Assembly (NCBI RefSeq): GCF_009877435.1
Contig: NZ_WXEX01000008.1
Coordinates: forward strand, 62,001-126,000
From: Heliomicrobium gestii
GTDB taxonomy: Bacteria > Bacillota > Desulfitobacteriia > Heliobacteriales > Heliobacteriaceae
Direction: 5' to 3'
DNA length: 64,000 bases
Below are positions 34,252-44,554 of this stretch, piece after piece. The notes beneath the pieces are model-generated. The model was not told where the DNA came from and ran no database searches. It saw nothing but the letters and a program-made list of their open reading frames with translations. How positions within the stretch are numbered: position 1 is the stretch's first letter; the number at the start of each line of letters is the position of its first letter. The translations under genes and the position numbers were made by a program.

Positions 34252-35682
34252 TCAGAAAAGCGACTTGGCGGCCACGGTGGCCACTTCCGCCAAAGGTCCC
34301 GGATAAATGCCCAGGATAACGGTGACAACCAGCGAGAAGATCACCGTCACCTTCATCGAACCAGAGACCGGAATTGGCCGATCGTCTTTCGGCTCATCGC
34401 GCCAGATGTAGAGCGCCACGTTCAAGTAGTAATACACCGAGATCATGGACATGACGAAGCCGAGGAAAGCCGGCCAGAGCACACCCTTGTCCATGATGGC
34501 GGCGAAGAGGTACAACTTGCCGACAAAGCCGGCGAGGGGCGGGATGCCTGCCAGGGAGAGCAGGCTGATCGTCATCACCGACGCCAGGAGGGGCTGTCGT
34601 TGCGATAGACCGGCGTAATCGGGAATCTCATCGGATCCGATAGCCCGGCCGACCACTGTGGCGACTGCAAAAGCGCCCATGTTGGCGACCACATAGAGCA
34701 TGGCGTAAAAAAGAATGCCTTTCACGCCAGGAGCGTCTGTCGACATCAGACCGACCAGAAGGTAACCGGCCTGGGCGACCGATGAATAGGCCAGCATGCG
34801 CTTGATGTTGGTCTGGGGGATAGCGACGACGTTGCCGATGACCATGGTGATGGCCGCCAGAACGGAGATGATGGTCAGCCAATCAGCGCCGCCTTTCAGC
34901 GGAAGGCCATCAATGAACACACGCACCAGCGCAGCAAAACCAGCAGCCTTGGAGGCCACCGCCAGGAAGCCTGTGACCGGTGTCGGGGCGCCTTCGTAGA
35001 TATCGGGCGACCACATGTGGAAAGGAACGGCCGAGATTTTGAATCCGAAACCGGCGATCAGGGCCACGACTGCGATGACGAGGGCCGGGCTCCAGGTGAG
35101 CCGGACGAGCAGGTCCGGTATGACCGTCGTCCCTGTCAGGCCGTAAAGGAGGCTCATGCCGTAGAGCAGCACCGCTGAAGAGGCGCCGCCGAGGATCAGG
35201 TACTTGACACCCGCTTCCGAGGAACGTCCATCACCGAGAATGTAGGCGACGAGGACGAAAAAGGTGATCGTCATCAGTTCCATGCCGACATAAACGGTGA
35301 TCAGGTCATTCGCAGAAGCCATGATCATCATGCCCAGGGTGGCGAAGACGAGCAGTGAGTAGAACTCCGTGCGAAAGCGAGGCAAACTGTCCACATAATC
35401 GATGGATGACAAGGTAACGAGGATGGCGGCGACGAGAAAGAGCTCCTTCATGAAAACGGAGTAGTCATCCATGATCCAGAGCTGGTGGAAGGTCGTCGTG
35501 TTGATGCCATATTGGAAAAAGGTGACCACGAGTATGCCCAGCAGACCAAAGAGAGTCGCATAGGCGACGCCGCGGTGGCTGTCCTTTTTCCGGTTGAGCA
35601 GGCCCATCGCCAGGATGCCGATGGCCAGCAAGGCTGTCAACATTTCCGTAGTGAGCAAGCTGAGATTCATCTTAGAAGCCAC
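34252..35682 (-). CDS. nuoN: NADH-quinone oxidoreductase subunit N
   Basis: The 476-residue antiporter-like membrane subunit has about 14 hydrophobic segments. Conserved helices include GVKYLILGGASSAVLLYGMS, KISAVPFHMWSPDIYEGAPT and VAIPQTNIKRMLAYSSVAQA, which carry the Lys and Glu residues used in proton pumping. It is the last gene of the operon, overlaps nuoM by 11 bases and is followed by a strong terminator. It acts in the membrane arm of complex I. Confidence 0.96.
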   Translation of the reverse strand: MASKMNLSLLTTEMLTALLAIGILAMGLLNRKKDSHRGVAYATLFGLLGILVVTFFQYGINTTTFHQLWIMDDYSVFMKELFLVAAILVTLSSIDYVDSLPRFRTEFYSLLVFATLGMMIMASANDLITVYVGMELMTITFFVLVAYILGDGRSSEAGVKYLILGGASSAVLLYGMSLLYGLTGTTVIPDLLVRLTWSPALVIAVVALIAGFGFKISAVPFHMWSPDIYEGAPTPVTGFLAVASKAAGFAALVRVFIDGLPLKGGADWLTIISVLAAITMVIGNVVAIPQTNIKRMLAYSSVAQAGYLLVGLMSTDAPGVKGILFYAMLYVVANMGAFAVATVVGRAIGSDEIPDYAGLSQRQPLLASVMTISLLSLAGIPPLAGFVGKLYLFAAIMDKGVLWPAFLGFVMSMISVYYYLNVALYIWRDEPKDDRPIPVSGSMKVTVIFSLVVTVILGIYPGPLAEVATVAAKSLF

Positions 35683-37189
35683 CTCCGATCATGGGGGCGG
35701 CGCCCACTTTGGCCAGGAAGGCCGCCACCAGCGGCTCGACGCCGGAATTGACCATGTCCATCAACAGGTGCGGGAAGAACCCGCCCAGGACGAGGACAGA
35801 TCCGAGGACGAACAGCGGCACCAATTCCGCTCCTTTGGCGTCCTGAAGATGGTCGAACTCGGAACGACGAGGTCCAAAGAGCACATCTGCAATCATCCGC
35901 AGCGTGTAAAGGGCGGTGATGATGATGCCGGAGATGGCGATGATGGCCAGAACCTGATAGACCGAGAAGGAGCCGACGAAGATGGTGAACTCAGGGATGA
36001 AGGAGATCAGACCGGGCAGACCGAGTGAAGCCATGCCGGCCATCATAAAGCCGATGGCCACTCGGGGCATCTGATGTGCCAGACCGCCCATGTCGGGAAT
36101 CCAACGGGTATGGGTTTTTTCGTAGAGGTGACCGATCATGGCGAAGAAGAGGGCCGACATGACGCCGTGAGCAAACATATTGGCGACGGCGCCGTTGATG
36201 CCGATGACGTTCAACGCCGCCAGGCCGATCAACACATAGCCCATATGACTCACCGAAGAGTAACCGACGACATACTTGAGGTCCTTCTGGGCCAGGGCGA
36301 TCATGGCCGCATAGGCCACGTTGGCCACCGCCAGGAAGGCGATCACCGGCGCCCAAAACTTGGCGCCCACCGGCAGGGTCAGCAGACCCAGGCGGATCAG
36401 GCCGTAGCCGCCGATCTTTTTCAAGACGCCGGCGTGGATCATCGAGACAGCCGTCGGCGCGCCGGCATAGCCGTCAGGCGACCAGGAGTGGAAGGGAAAC
36501 ATGGAGAGCAGCGAACCAAAGCCGACGGTGAGCAAGAAGAAGGCGAAGATCTGGAAAGAATCGCTGTAGTTCGCCATTGCCAGCTTTTCCATCAAGAAGG
36601 TGCGCTCTCCCGGCGGGAAGGCGTTCAAGTAGATGGCGATGACGCCGACGAGCAGAAAGGCCGAACCGACGAGCAGGTAGATGGTCAGCTTCATGCCCGC
36701 ATACTCTTTGGTGACCCGTTTGCTGGAACCCCAGATGATCACCATGATATAGATGGGGATGACCACCACTTCGTAGAAGAGGAAGAAGATGAACAGGTCG
36801 CGGCTGATGAAGGTCCCCATAACCCCGGCGATCAGCAGGAGCAACAGGACAAAGAAGACCTTCGGCCGTTTTTCTTGGTTCCAAGAGGCAAAGATGGCGC
36901 TGAAGCCGATCAGGTTGGTCAGCAGCAGCATGGGCAGCGACAGGCCGTCCACGCCCATGGCGTAGGTGACGCCCAGTTCCCTGACCCAGACGACATCTTC
37001 TTTGAATTGCATGCCCCCAAGGGCAAAATCATAGGTGAAATAGGCGTACAGGGTGAGAATCAGGGAGACAGCCATCGAAAAGGCCGAAATCCACTTGATC
37101 GTCTTATGCTCATCCTGCGGTACGAACACCAGCACCAAGGCTCCGATGATCGGCGCCAACAGCGCGATGGTCAGCAAAGGGAAGCCCAT
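35672..37189 (-). CDS. nuoM: NADH-quinone oxidoreductase subunit M
   Basis: The 505-residue antiporter-like subunit shows the family motifs YEVVVIPIYIMVIIWG, FPFHSWSPDGYAGAPTAVSM and LKYVVGYSSVSHMGYVLIGL. Around 14 membrane helices are evident. It sits in the distal proton-pumping arm between NuoL and NuoN. It begins one base before the nuoL stop region ends (adjacent genes, no spacer), which shows tight operon packing. Confidence 0.97.
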   Translation of the reverse strand: MGFPLLTIALLAPIIGALVLVFVPQDEHKTIKWISAFSMAVSLILTLYAYFTYDFALGGMQFKEDVVWVRELGVTYAMGVDGLSLPMLLLTNLIGFSAIFASWNQEKRPKVFFVLLLLLIAGVMGTFISRDLFIFFLFYEVVVIPIYIMVIIWGSSKRVTKEYAGMKLTIYLLVGSAFLLVGVIAIYLNAFPPGERTFLMEKLAMANYSDSFQIFAFFLLTVGFGSLLSMFPFHSWSPDGYAGAPTAVSMIHAGVLKKIGGYGLIRLGLLTLPVGAKFWAPVIAFLAVANVAYAAMIALAQKDLKYVVGYSSVSHMGYVLIGLAALNVIGINGAVANMFAHGVMSALFFAMIGHLYEKTHTRWIPDMGGLAHQMPRVAIGFMMAGMASLGLPGLISFIPEFTIFVGSFSVYQVLAIIAISGIIITALYTLRMIADVLFGPRRSEFDHLQDAKGAELVPLFVLGSVLVLGGFFPHLLMDMVNSGVEPLVAAFLAKVGAAPMIGGGF

Positions 37190-39106
37190 TTACTTTCCAC
37201 CTCCGATCAAGGCCATGGCGGAGTGATTCCCCATCAGGCCCATTATGACTGCAACCAGGACGACGGTGAAGAAGAAGATCATGGCGTAATGCTGCACCTG
37301 ACCTGTCTGGACGCGGCGCAAAGTCCGTCCAGCCCATCCGGTGCTGTCGGCAAGGCCATCGATGAAACCGTCGACAATATGAATGTCAACCCAGTAGAGC
37401 ACCCGGCCCGTGCCGTCGACGATCACCTTGTTGATCCACTGGTAGATCTCATCGATGAAGAACTTGCGGTACGACAGGGTGTAGAGGAAACCGGCCCGTT
37501 GGGCCAGCTTCTCGTTGTCGATCAGCTTGGCGCCGTAGATGGCCCAGGCGAGGCTGATGCCGCCCACAGCCAGGACGACAGAACCGCCCATGACCGACCA
37601 ATCGACTTCGGCATGATGCAATTCACCGTAACGGACATAGTAACCGAAACCGTGCTCCGTCCAAGGCGTTCCGACAAGCCCGCCCACAACGGCCAATACA
37701 GCCAGGACGCTCATGGGCAGAAGCATGTTCCAGGGCGATTCATGAGGATGGTTGTGGGGGTTCTCTTTGCCGAAGAAGGCCACGAAGACCATCCGCGACA
37801 TGTAGAAGGCGGTCATGAACGCCGTCAGCGAGGCCAATACATAGAGGCCGGTGAAGCCGTGCAGCTTTGTCATCAGCAGGATCTCATCCTTCGACCAGAA
37901 GCCGGCGAAGGGCGGGATGCCGGCGATGGCCAGCGTGCCGATGACCATGAACGCCGCCGTCCAGGGCATCTTCTTGCGCAGACCACCCATCTCAAAGATG
38001 TCTGCCGTGCCGTGCAGGGCATGCAACGCCGAGCCAGCGGCAAGGAACATGAGGGCCTTGAAGAAAGCGTGGGTCATCAGGTGGAACATGGACGCCGTCA
38101 GACTGCCCACACCGAGGGCCATCATCATGTAGCCCAACTGGGATACCGTCGAGTAGGCCAGGATCCGCTTCATCTCCCGCTGTGTCAATGCGATCGATGC
38201 GGCGAAGAAGGCCGTGAACCCACCGATATAGGCCACAAAGTGCTGCGCCTCAGGAGCGACTTGGAAGAGCGTGAACGAACGGGCCACCAGGTACACACCG
38301 GCAACGACCATCGTCGCGGCGTGAATCAAGGCCGACACCGGCGAAGGGCCTTCCATGGCGTCCGGAAGCCAGACGTGCAGGGGAAACTGACCCGATTTGC
38401 CGATAGGTCCGATGAAGACGAGGATGCCGATGATCGTCAGCAGGCCCGGATGGGCCACGGCAAAGGCCGGCAGCTTGTCGGCCAGTTCGGTGAACTCCAG
38501 GGTGCCAAAGTTGATCTGCAGAAACATGATCCCCAGAAGCAGGCCAAAGTCGCCGATCCGGGTGGTCATGAAGGCCTTTTTGGCCGCTTCCCGCGCCGAG
38601 TCCTTAAAGTAGTAGTAGCCGATGAGCAGATACGAACAGAGGCCGACCAACTCCCAGAAGATAAACATCTGCAGGAGGTTGGTGGCGATGACCAGCCCGA
38701 GCATGGAACAGGCGAAGAGGGATAGATACGCAAAGAAGCGTGAATAGCCCGGGTCGCCTTGCATGTACCCTGTCGAGTAGATCATGACCATTGTCGCCAC
38801 CAGGGTGACGACAAAGAGCATCATCGCCGAGATGGGGTCGATATACTGGCCCATGGTGATGCTCAGACCCGGCATGGAAAACCAGCGAGCCTCTTTGACG
38901 AAGGGATGTTCAATCAATTCCGGATGCTGCAAGACCCCTGCGACGACGCCCAGCGCGAGCAAAAAGGAGACGCCGCAGAAGAGGATGGCCGTCGTGGATG
39001 CAGTTTTCTCCATGTTTTTGAAGGCAAACGCGATCAGCACAAAGGCCAAAAAAGGCAGCAGCGGAATCAGCCAGGCATTATTCAGACTAAACAGGGCAAA
39101 ATCCAT
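37190..39106 (-). CDS. nuoL: NADH-quinone oxidoreductase subunit L
   Basis: The 638-residue product is the largest membrane-arm subunit, with GKSGQFPLHVWLPDAMEGPS, ALIHAATMVVAGVYLVARS and LAYSTVSQLGYMMMALGVG in the antiporter core. The long C-terminal lateral helix region ends in a final membrane segment (MIFFFTVVLVAVIMGLMG). NuoL is the distal pump. A 49-base gap separates it from nuoK, slightly longer than other junctions in the operon. Confidence 0.97.
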   Translation of the reverse strand: MDFALFSLNNAWLIPLLPFLAFVLIAFAFKNMEKTASTTAILFCGVSFLLALGVVAGVLQHPELIEHPFVKEARWFSMPGLSITMGQYIDPISAMMLFVVTLVATMVMIYSTGYMQGDPGYSRFFAYLSLFACSMLGLVIATNLLQMFIFWELVGLCSYLLIGYYYFKDSAREAAKKAFMTTRIGDFGLLLGIMFLQINFGTLEFTELADKLPAFAVAHPGLLTIIGILVFIGPIGKSGQFPLHVWLPDAMEGPSPVSALIHAATMVVAGVYLVARSFTLFQVAPEAQHFVAYIGGFTAFFAASIALTQREMKRILAYSTVSQLGYMMMALGVGSLTASMFHLMTHAFFKALMFLAAGSALHALHGTADIFEMGGLRKKMPWTAAFMVIGTLAIAGIPPFAGFWSKDEILLMTKLHGFTGLYVLASLTAFMTAFYMSRMVFVAFFGKENPHNHPHESPWNMLLPMSVLAVLAVVGGLVGTPWTEHGFGYYVRYGELHHAEVDWSVMGGSVVLAVGGISLAWAIYGAKLIDNEKLAQRAGFLYTLSYRKFFIDEIYQWINKVIVDGTGRVLYWVDIHIVDGFIDGLADSTGWAGRTLRRVQTGQVQHYAMIFFFTVVLVAVIMGLMGNHSAMALIGGGK

Positions 39107-39155
39107 TCCTTTGCCACACCTACCTTACTTTCCGGTTGTCGCTGTTGCACTCAGC

Positions 39156-39491
39156 CTACCATTTGAGCCAATCGAGGTCATCCACGCTGGTGGTGGCGCG
39201 ATCCCTGTAAATGCTGATCACAAGGGCGAGCCCGACGGCCACCTCAGCCGCCGCCACGACGATGACAAAGATGGAAAAGACCTGTCCAGTGAAATTGGCC
39301 GGGGCGATAAACTTGTTGAAGGCGATGAGGTTGATGTTCACCGCGTTCAGCATCAGTTCAATACCCATCAACAGGGCGATAGCGTTGCGTTTGACAAAGA
39401 CGCCGTACAGCCCGAGGCAGAAGAGCGCCGTACCGAGCAACAGAAAATGGGTCAGTCCTACAGGAGCCACTAAAGCCATGGGGTTGGTCAC
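39156..39491 (-). CDS. nuoK: NADH-quinone oxidoreductase subunit K
   Basis: The 111-residue subunit has three membrane helices and the conserved segment [20 protein letters not shown], which carries the membrane-embedded Glu of the proton path. A second conserved Glu is in [20 protein letters not shown]. It overlaps nuoJ by 4 bases. Length is normal. Confidence 0.96.
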   Translation of the reverse strand: MTNPMALVAPVGLTHFLLLGTALFCLGLYGVFVKRNAIALLMGIELMLNAVNINLIAFNKFIAPANFTGQVFSIFVIVVAAAEVAVGLALVISIYRDRATTSVDDLDWLKW

Positions 39492-40000
39492 GCTTCCTTC
39501 GCCCCCTTCGCTAGGATGATGGCGCCGACCAAGGCAACCGTCAACAGAATGGCTGCCGCTTCAAAGGGCACCACAAAGTCCCCTAGAAGTTGCGTGGCGA
39601 TCCCATCAATGGCCGAAACCTGCGCCGCTGTTCCATCGACCGGCTTAAAGGGAGTGAAGGCAAGCGCCCAGCCGCAGACAGCAAAGGTCAAAACGGCGGT
39701 GAAAGCGCCCCAGACAACCCAGCGGTTGTTGGCGTTCGTTTCTTTCATGTTCGGTCGCCGCGTGAGCATAACGCCGAAAGCGATCAGGATCGCCACGGCG
39801 CCGCCGTAAACGAGCACCTGCACGGCCGCCAAAAAGTCGGCATTCAACAGGACATAGAGGCCGGCGACGCCGATAAAGGACGCAGCCAGCAACAGGGCTG
39901 AGTGGACGATGTCCTTGAGGAAGACCACTCCGGCGGCCGACAGGAGAGTCAAAGAGGCGAATCCATAAAAAGCGCCCGCATAGATCCATTCATTTACCAT
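39488..40000 (-). CDS. nuoJ: NADH-quinone oxidoreductase subunit J
   Basis: The 170-residue subunit has five membrane helices, including [20 protein letters not shown], the conserved pi-bulge helix involved in coupling. The start is ATG 40000 ([20 protein letters not shown]), 7 bases after the nuoI stop; the frame is open upstream only within nuoI. It overlaps nuoK by 4 bases. Confidence 0.95.
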   Translation of the reverse strand: MVNEWIYAGAFYGFASLTLLSAAGVVFLKDIVHSALLLAASFIGVAGLYVLLNADFLAAVQVLVYGGAVAILIAFGVMLTRRPNMKETNANNRWVVWGAFTAVLTFAVCGWALAFTPFKPVDGTAAQVSAIDGIATQLLGDFVVPFEAAAILLTVALVGAIILAKGAKEA

Positions 40001-40007
40001 CGGCCCA

Positions 40008-40451
40008 TCACCCCTTTTCCCCGTCTGCCGGGGGTTCCTTGACCTCGACAGGATCATAGCCGCGCTTGCGGGCGAGGTCGATGCAGTCGAAGATCAGGTC
40101 TTCCCGGGTATAACCTGAAAAGGCGAACTCGCCTGTCCATTCAATGCATTTCACCGGACAGGCATCGATGCAGAGGTTGCAAAAGAGGCACAACCCGGCA
40201 TCATGGACATAGGTGGTCAACTTGCGTTTGTTGTTTTCATCCTTGACACTGGTCAGTTTGATCGACCCGTTGGGGCAAGCGTTCATGCAGATCCCGCAGG
40301 AGATGCACTTGCTTGGCTTCAACTTCAGTGTGCCTCCCCGGAAGCGATCGCCCAAGTCAGGCATCACATCGGGGTACTCTTCGGTCACTTTTTTGCGGAA
40401 AAATTCCTTTAGGGTGACCCACATGCCAGTGAGCAAACCTTTACCCTGCAT
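40008..40451 (-). CDS. nuoI: NADH-quinone oxidoreductase subunit I (2x[4Fe-4S])
   Basis: The 147-residue ferredoxin-like subunit has two cluster motifs, CISCGICMNACPNGSI and CLFCNLCIDACPVKCIEW, which hold clusters N6a and N6b. These pass electrons to N2 in NuoB. Because nuoE, nuoF and nuoG are missing from the operon, NuoI would be the most exposed electron entry point, as proposed for ferredoxin-fed complex I variants. It lies 3 bases from nuoH. Confidence 0.97.
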   Translation of the reverse strand: MQGKGLLTGMWVTLKEFFRKKVTEEYPDVMPDLGDRFRGGTLKLKPSKCISCGICMNACPNGSIKLTSVKDENNKRKLTTYVHDAGLCLFCNLCIDACPVKCIEWTGEFAFSGYTREDLIFDCIDLARKRGYDPVEVKEPPADGEKG

Positions 40452-40454
40452 CGA

Positions 40455-41531
40455 TTACCCTCCTATCGCCATGCGGTAGAGATAGATCCCCACCCCGGTG
40501 ACCAGGATGTTCGCCAGCGACAGGGGAATCAAGACTTTCCAGCCGAAGGCCATCAGTTGGTCCACCCGGAAGCGCGGGAAGGTCCAGCGGAACCACATGA
40601 AGATGAAGATCATGAAATAGGTCTTCGCGGCAAACCAGGCCCAGCCCGGGATGAACGCCATCAGGTCGCCCAGCGCGCCCGGCAGCGGCAGGGGTTGCCA
40701 ACCGCCGAGGAACAGGGTCGTCGCGATAGCCGAGACAGCGACAAGGTTGGCGTACTCGGCCAGGAAGAACATGGCCCAGCGCATCCCCGAGTATTCCGTG
40801 AAGGGACCGGCGATGATCTCCCCTTCGCACTCGACAAGGTCGAAGGGCGTCCGGTTCGTTTCCGCCGTCGCCGCGATCACGTAAATCAGGAAGGCCACCG
40901 GCTGCAGGAAGACGAACCAGATGCGATGCTGCGCTTCCACGATGGAAGACATCTGCATCGAGCCGACCAGCATGATGACACCGATCAGTGAAAAGATCAG
41001 GGGCACCTCATAGCTGATCATCTGCGCCACCGAGCGCATGCCGCCAATCAAGGAGTACTTATTGTTGGAGCCCCAACCGGCCATCAAAAAGGGCAGCGTT
41101 GACAGTGACGAAAGGGCGATGAAGTAAAAAATGCCGATGTTGAGGTCAACAGGAACCGCTTGATAGTCGAAGGGGATGACGGCGTAAGCGCCGATGGCGG
41201 GGATGAACAGCAATGCCGGCCCCAACGCCCAGACCCAGGTATCGACTTCGCGAGGCTTGTAGTCTTCCTTGACGAGCAGCTTCAGCGTGTCCGCCACCGT
41301 CTGCAAGAGGCCCCAAGGGCCAACCCGGTTGGGTCCGAGACGGGATTGCATGAAGGCGGCCACTTTCCGTTCCATCAACACCAGGACAACGGCGTTGGTG
41401 AAGATAAAAATGATAACGCCCAGCAGCCCCACACCGTACATGGTCATATCGGTGAGGTCATTTCCCAGCAAGGGTCCGAGAAGGGACCGCAGGAAGGCGC
41501 TGATCGTCATAAAAATATTTTGGTCAGTCAT
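40455..41531 (-). CDS. nuoH: NADH-quinone oxidoreductase subunit H
   Basis: The 358-residue membrane subunit links the peripheral and membrane arms and forms part of the quinone cavity. Characteristic segments are [39 protein letters not shown] and [20 protein letters not shown]. The ATG at 41531 follows GGTGGGAG by 8 bases; an in-frame GTG at 41546 is an alternative. All expected loops are present. Confidence 0.97.
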   Translation of the reverse strand: MTDQNIFMTISAFLRSLLGPLLGNDLTDMTMYGVGLLGVIIFIFTNAVVLVLMERKVAAFMQSRLGPNRVGPWGLLQTVADTLKLLVKEDYKPREVDTWVWALGPALLFIPAIGAYAVIPFDYQAVPVDLNIGIFYFIALSSLSTLPFLMAGWGSNNKYSLIGGMRSVAQMISYEVPLIFSLIGVIMLVGSMQMSSIVEAQHRIWFVFLQPVAFLIYVIAATAETNRTPFDLVECEGEIIAGPFTEYSGMRWAMFFLAEYANLVAVSAIATTLFLGGWQPLPLPGALGDLMAFIPGWAWFAAKTYFMIFIFMWFRWTFPRFRVDQLMAFGWKVLIPLSLANILVTGVGIYLYRMAIGG

Positions 41532-41552
41532 CACATCGTCTCCCACCTTGCA

Positions 41553-42659
41553 TCAACAGTCTACCTCACCCAGCACCGGATCGAGGGTGCCCAGGATGGC
41601 GACGACGTCACCGATTTTGAAGCCGCGGCAGAGTTCGTCCATGAGTTGGAGATTGACCATGGCGGCGCGGCGGGCGTGCCAGCGATAGGGTTTCAACGTA
41701 CCGTCGCTGACGACATAGAATCCGATCTCGCCTTTCGCGTTCTCGATCCGGTGATAGACCTCACCGGCAGGCGGCTTGATGGCCTTGGGAACTTTGGCCA
41801 TGATGGGTCCCTCGGGCAACTGATCGAGCGCCTGTTCGATGATCCGCGCCGACTGCTCCATCTCTTCCATCCGGACCATGAAGCGGTCCCAGTTGTCGCC
41901 TTTGCTTCCCAAAGGAACCTTGAAGTCAAAGCGGTCATAGATCCCATAGGGGTCGGCCTTGCGGACGTCATAATCGACACCGCTGGCCCGGAGAACACCG
42001 CCGGTGGCCGACATGGCGATGGCCCGCTCGGCGCTGAGGGGCGCTATCCCTTTCATCCGGAGCTGGAAGATCTCGTTGCCCACAACCAGCTTGTGATAGG
42101 TATCCATCATGCCTTTGAAGTCGGCGAGGAAACGACGGCACTGCGCCACCCAGCCTTCAGGCAGATCCTGGGCGACGCCGCCGGGACGGATATAGTTGAA
42201 GGTCATCCGGGCGCCGCAAGCCCGGTTAAACAGTTCCAGGATGTCTTCGCGGTCACGGATAAAGAAGACAAAGCCGGTCACACCGCCGAGGTCTTGGACG
42301 AGACTGCCGCAACAGATCATGTGGGAAGCGATCCGAGACAACTCACACATGATGACACGGATATACTCGGCCCGTTCAGGCACCTCAACGCCCATCAGTT
42401 TTTCGATGGCTTGGGAGATGCCCAGGTTGTTCCCCATGCCGGCCAGGTAGTCCAACCGATCGGTGAAGGGAATCGTCTGCACATAGGTCCGGTTTTCACA
42501 GATCTTTTCGATCCCGCGATGGAGGTAGCCGATCACCGGCGTGGCCTTGACGACGGTCTCGCCGTCCAGTTCCAGGACAACCCGCAAGACACCGTGGGTC
42601 GAGGGGTGCTGCGGACCAAAGTTCAGTTCATACGTTTGTGTTTGCAAGGATTTCACCAC
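41553..42659 (-). CDS. nuoD: NADH-quinone oxidoreductase subunit D
   Basis: The 368-residue 49-kDa-type subunit has [20 protein letters not shown] near the N-terminus, with the conserved His residues near the quinone. [20 protein letters not shown] and the C-terminal [13 protein letters not shown] follow. It is homologous to the large subunit of NiFe hydrogenases but lacks the metal-binding cysteines, as expected. It is a separate gene, not fused to nuoC. Confidence 0.97.
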   Translation of the reverse strand: MVKSLQTQTYELNFGPQHPSTHGVLRVVLELDGETVVKATPVIGYLHRGIEKICENRTYVQTIPFTDRLDYLAGMGNNLGISQAIEKLMGVEVPERAEYIRVIMCELSRIASHMICCGSLVQDLGGVTGFVFFIRDREDILELFNRACGARMTFNYIRPGGVAQDLPEGWVAQCRRFLADFKGMMDTYHKLVVGNEIFQLRMKGIAPLSAERAIAMSATGGVLRASGVDYDVRKADPYGIYDRFDFKVPLGSKGDNWDRFMVRMEEMEQSARIIEQALDQLPEGPIMAKVPKAIKPPAGEVYHRIENAKGEIGFYVVSDGTLKPYRWHARRAAMVNLQLMDELCRGFKIGDVVAILGTLDPVLGEVDC

Positions 42660-42660
42660 C

Positions 42661-43125
42661 CTACGCTCTTGGTTGGAGCTTGAAGTCTTTACGCAAAGGA
42701 TGCCCTTCGAACTCGTCCGGCAGCAACAGCCGCGTCATGTTGGGGTGTCCGGCAAAAGTGACCCCCATCAGGTCAAACACCTCTCGCTCCATCCAGTCGG
42801 CGCCCGGCCAGATACCGGTCACAGTAGGCGCCTCAGCCTCTTCCGCCGAGGTCCGCGTCTTGACGCGCAGGTCACAGCGGTGTTTCAGCGAAAAGAGCTG
42901 GTAGACAATTTCAAAGCCGGCATCCTTCCGGTCAACGGCGGTCAGATCGGAAAGCATGTCAAAGGCGAAGTCCGGTTCACGGAGCAATTTTTCCATCACC
43001 ATCAGCAGTTGTTCCTTGGGCACAACAACGGCACGGCTTACTCCTTCTCCGGTGACTTCCACTTCTGCCTGCAGCCGTGCCGCCAGATCATCCTGGCTGA
43101 ACTGATCCAATAGATTATTTGCCAT
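42661..43125 (-). CDS. nuoC: NADH-quinone oxidoreductase subunit C
   Basis: The 154-residue 30-kDa-type subunit has [20 protein letters not shown] and the signature [20 protein letters not shown], then [20 protein letters not shown]. It helps assemble the peripheral arm with NuoB and NuoD. It overlaps the nuoB stop by 11 bases and lies one base from nuoD. Confidence 0.96.
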   Translation of the reverse strand: MANNLLDQFSQDDLAARLQAEVEVTGEGVSRAVVVPKEQLLMVMEKLLREPDFAFDMLSDLTAVDRKDAGFEIVYQLFSLKHRCDLRVKTRTSAEEAEAPTVTGIWPGADWMEREVFDLMGVTFAGHPNMTRLLLPDEFEGHPLRKDFKLQPRA

Positions 43126-43642
43126 GCTTCAACCCCACTTTGGTCGGGTTTTGAATTTTCTCCTTTAACTTCAGGAATCCGTCAAGGAGCGCCTCGGGCC
43201 GCGGCGGGCATCCCGGCACATAGACATCGACAGGGATGACCTTGTCCACACCGGGCACAACCGCATAGGAGTCGGCGAAAGGACCGCCGGTGCAGGCGCA
43301 AGAGCCCATGGCGATGATCCATTTCGGTTCCGGCATCTGTTCGTAGAGCCGCTTGATGGCCGGCGCCATCTTCCAGGTCAAAGTGCCGGCGATGATGATC
43401 AAGTCCGCTTGCCGGGGAGAAGGACGGAAAACCTCATAGCCGAAACGGGACATGTCGAACCGGCTGGCGCCGGTTGCCATCATCTCAATGGCGCAACAGG
43501 CCAAACCGGAGGACAAAGGCCAGAGAGAGCTGCCGCGGGCCCAGTTGAAGACCGATTCCAGGCTGGTCATGATGATGTTTTTCTTGATCAGTTCATCGAC
43601 TTGCCCATCATTGAGGGTATCGATGTTTTTGTCTATTTCCAT
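43115..43642 (-). CDS. nuoB: NADH-quinone oxidoreductase subunit B
   Basis: The 175-residue subunit binds cluster N2, the last cluster before quinone. The cysteine pair is in [20 protein letters not shown], further ligands are in [20 protein letters not shown] and [20 protein letters not shown]. It overlaps nuoA by 10 bases. Length is normal. Confidence 0.97.
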   Translation of the reverse strand: MEIDKNIDTLNDGQVDELIKKNIIMTSLESVFNWARGSSLWPLSSGLACCAIEMMATGASRFDMSRFGYEVFRPSPRQADLIIIAGTLTWKMAPAIKRLYEQMPEPKWIIAMGSCACTGGPFADSYAVVPGVDKVIPVDVYVPGCPPRPEALLDGFLKLKEKIQNPTKVGLKHGK

Positions 43643-43989
43643 TCCAAAGCTCCTTCCTTCCAGGCATACCAGAAACCGACGACGAGAATGGTGATGAAGA
43701 TAAACATCTCCACAATCGCGAAGGCGCCCAGTTGCTGGAATTTAACGGCCCAGGGATAGAGGAATACGGTCTCTACGTCAAAGGCCACGAAGACCAAGGC
43801 ATAGAGAAAATAGTTGGACTTGAACTGGATCCACGTTTCGCCGATGGTTTCCATACCGCACTCATAGGGATCCCCCTTCATGGGGCTGTTACTGCGGGGC
43901 TGGAGCAACCGGGAGACGGCAAAGGCGAGGAAGGGAATGATCAAACCAGCGGCCAGGAACAAACTGATGCCCAAGTATTCCTTCAACAA
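43633..43989 (-). CDS. nuoA: NADH-quinone oxidoreductase subunit A
   Basis: The 118-residue membrane subunit has three helices and the conserved loop [20 protein letters not shown], then [20 protein letters not shown]. Translation starts at a TTG preceded by GGAGG at 8 bases. It is the first gene of the nuo operon. The 255 bases before it carry a TATAAT (44059-44064, minus strand) without a clear -35, so the promoter is probably there. Confidence 0.96.
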   Translation of the reverse strand: MLKEYLGISLFLAAGLIIPFLAFAVSRLLQPRSNSPMKGDPYECGMETIGETWIQFKSNYFLYALVFVAFDVETVFLYPWAVKFQQLGAFAIVEMFIFITILVVGFWYAWKEGALEWK

Positions 43990-44244
43990 TCTTGTTCCCT
44001 CCTTCCCTTGGGATTTCTATGGATAAAGGGTCACCCAAAGAAGCGGATTCCCAAAACGATTATATTCTGCATTTTGGGACAAATCCCTTCCATTTCAGAG
44101 AAAATGGCAAAAATCAATGCACCTTTAACATAGCATTGACGTTCCCTGTACATATTAATGCAAAAAGCCGATCCTGTCCATGTATACATCGAGGAAACCG
44201 ATCTTTGGCATGATTAAGAATCTTCTCACGGAACCCTGTTGGCC

Positions 44245-44538
44245 CTACCCCTTGGCCATGCCTTTGTCCAATCGATAGACGAAAGCCAGCACTTCCGCCA
44301 CCATTCGATACAATTCGGGAGGGACCTCTGCGCCAAGGTCCAGCTTCGACAACAGTTGGATCAGGGTGGGGTCCTCGTAAACGGGGATCTCCTTCTCACG
44401 GGCGATCTCCAGGATCCTGCGGGCGAGATGCCCCTTGCCGGTGGCAATCACCTTCGGCGCCACATCCTCGGAAGGATCGAAACGCAGGGCCACCGCCGCC
44501 TCCTCTGCTTTCACAGGCTTCTTTGCCGACCCATCCAT
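44245..44538 (-). CDS. FlhB C-terminal-domain homologue (YlqH type)
   Basis: This 97-residue protein matches the cytoplasmic C-terminal part of FlhB/EscU-type export proteins (ALRFDPSEDVAPKVIATGKG, then IPVYEDPTLIQLLSKLDLGA) without the membrane part. The autocleavage NPTH motif is absent. Such stand-alone genes (FlhX, YlqH) lie next to a FliK-like gene and rnhB in Firmicutes and may partly substitute for the FlhB tail in export switching. It starts 16 bases after the FliK-like gene. Confidence 0.88.
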   Translation of the reverse strand: MDGSAKKPVKAEEAAVALRFDPSEDVAPKVIATGKGHLARRILEIAREKEIPVYEDPTLIQLLSKLDLGAEVPPELYRMVAEVLAFVYRLDKGMAKG

Positions 44539-44554
44539 CGATGACCCTCCCCGC

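Noticed and set aside
36074-38725. An 883-codon open frame on the plus strand across nuoM and nuoL
   Set aside because: It is antisense to two well-conserved membrane proteins, its product is low-complexity His/Asp/Glu/Gln-rich, and it has no recognisable domain. GC-rich third positions of the real genes keep this frame open. The same holds for long antisense frames over topA, istA, nuoD and the DGC gene.
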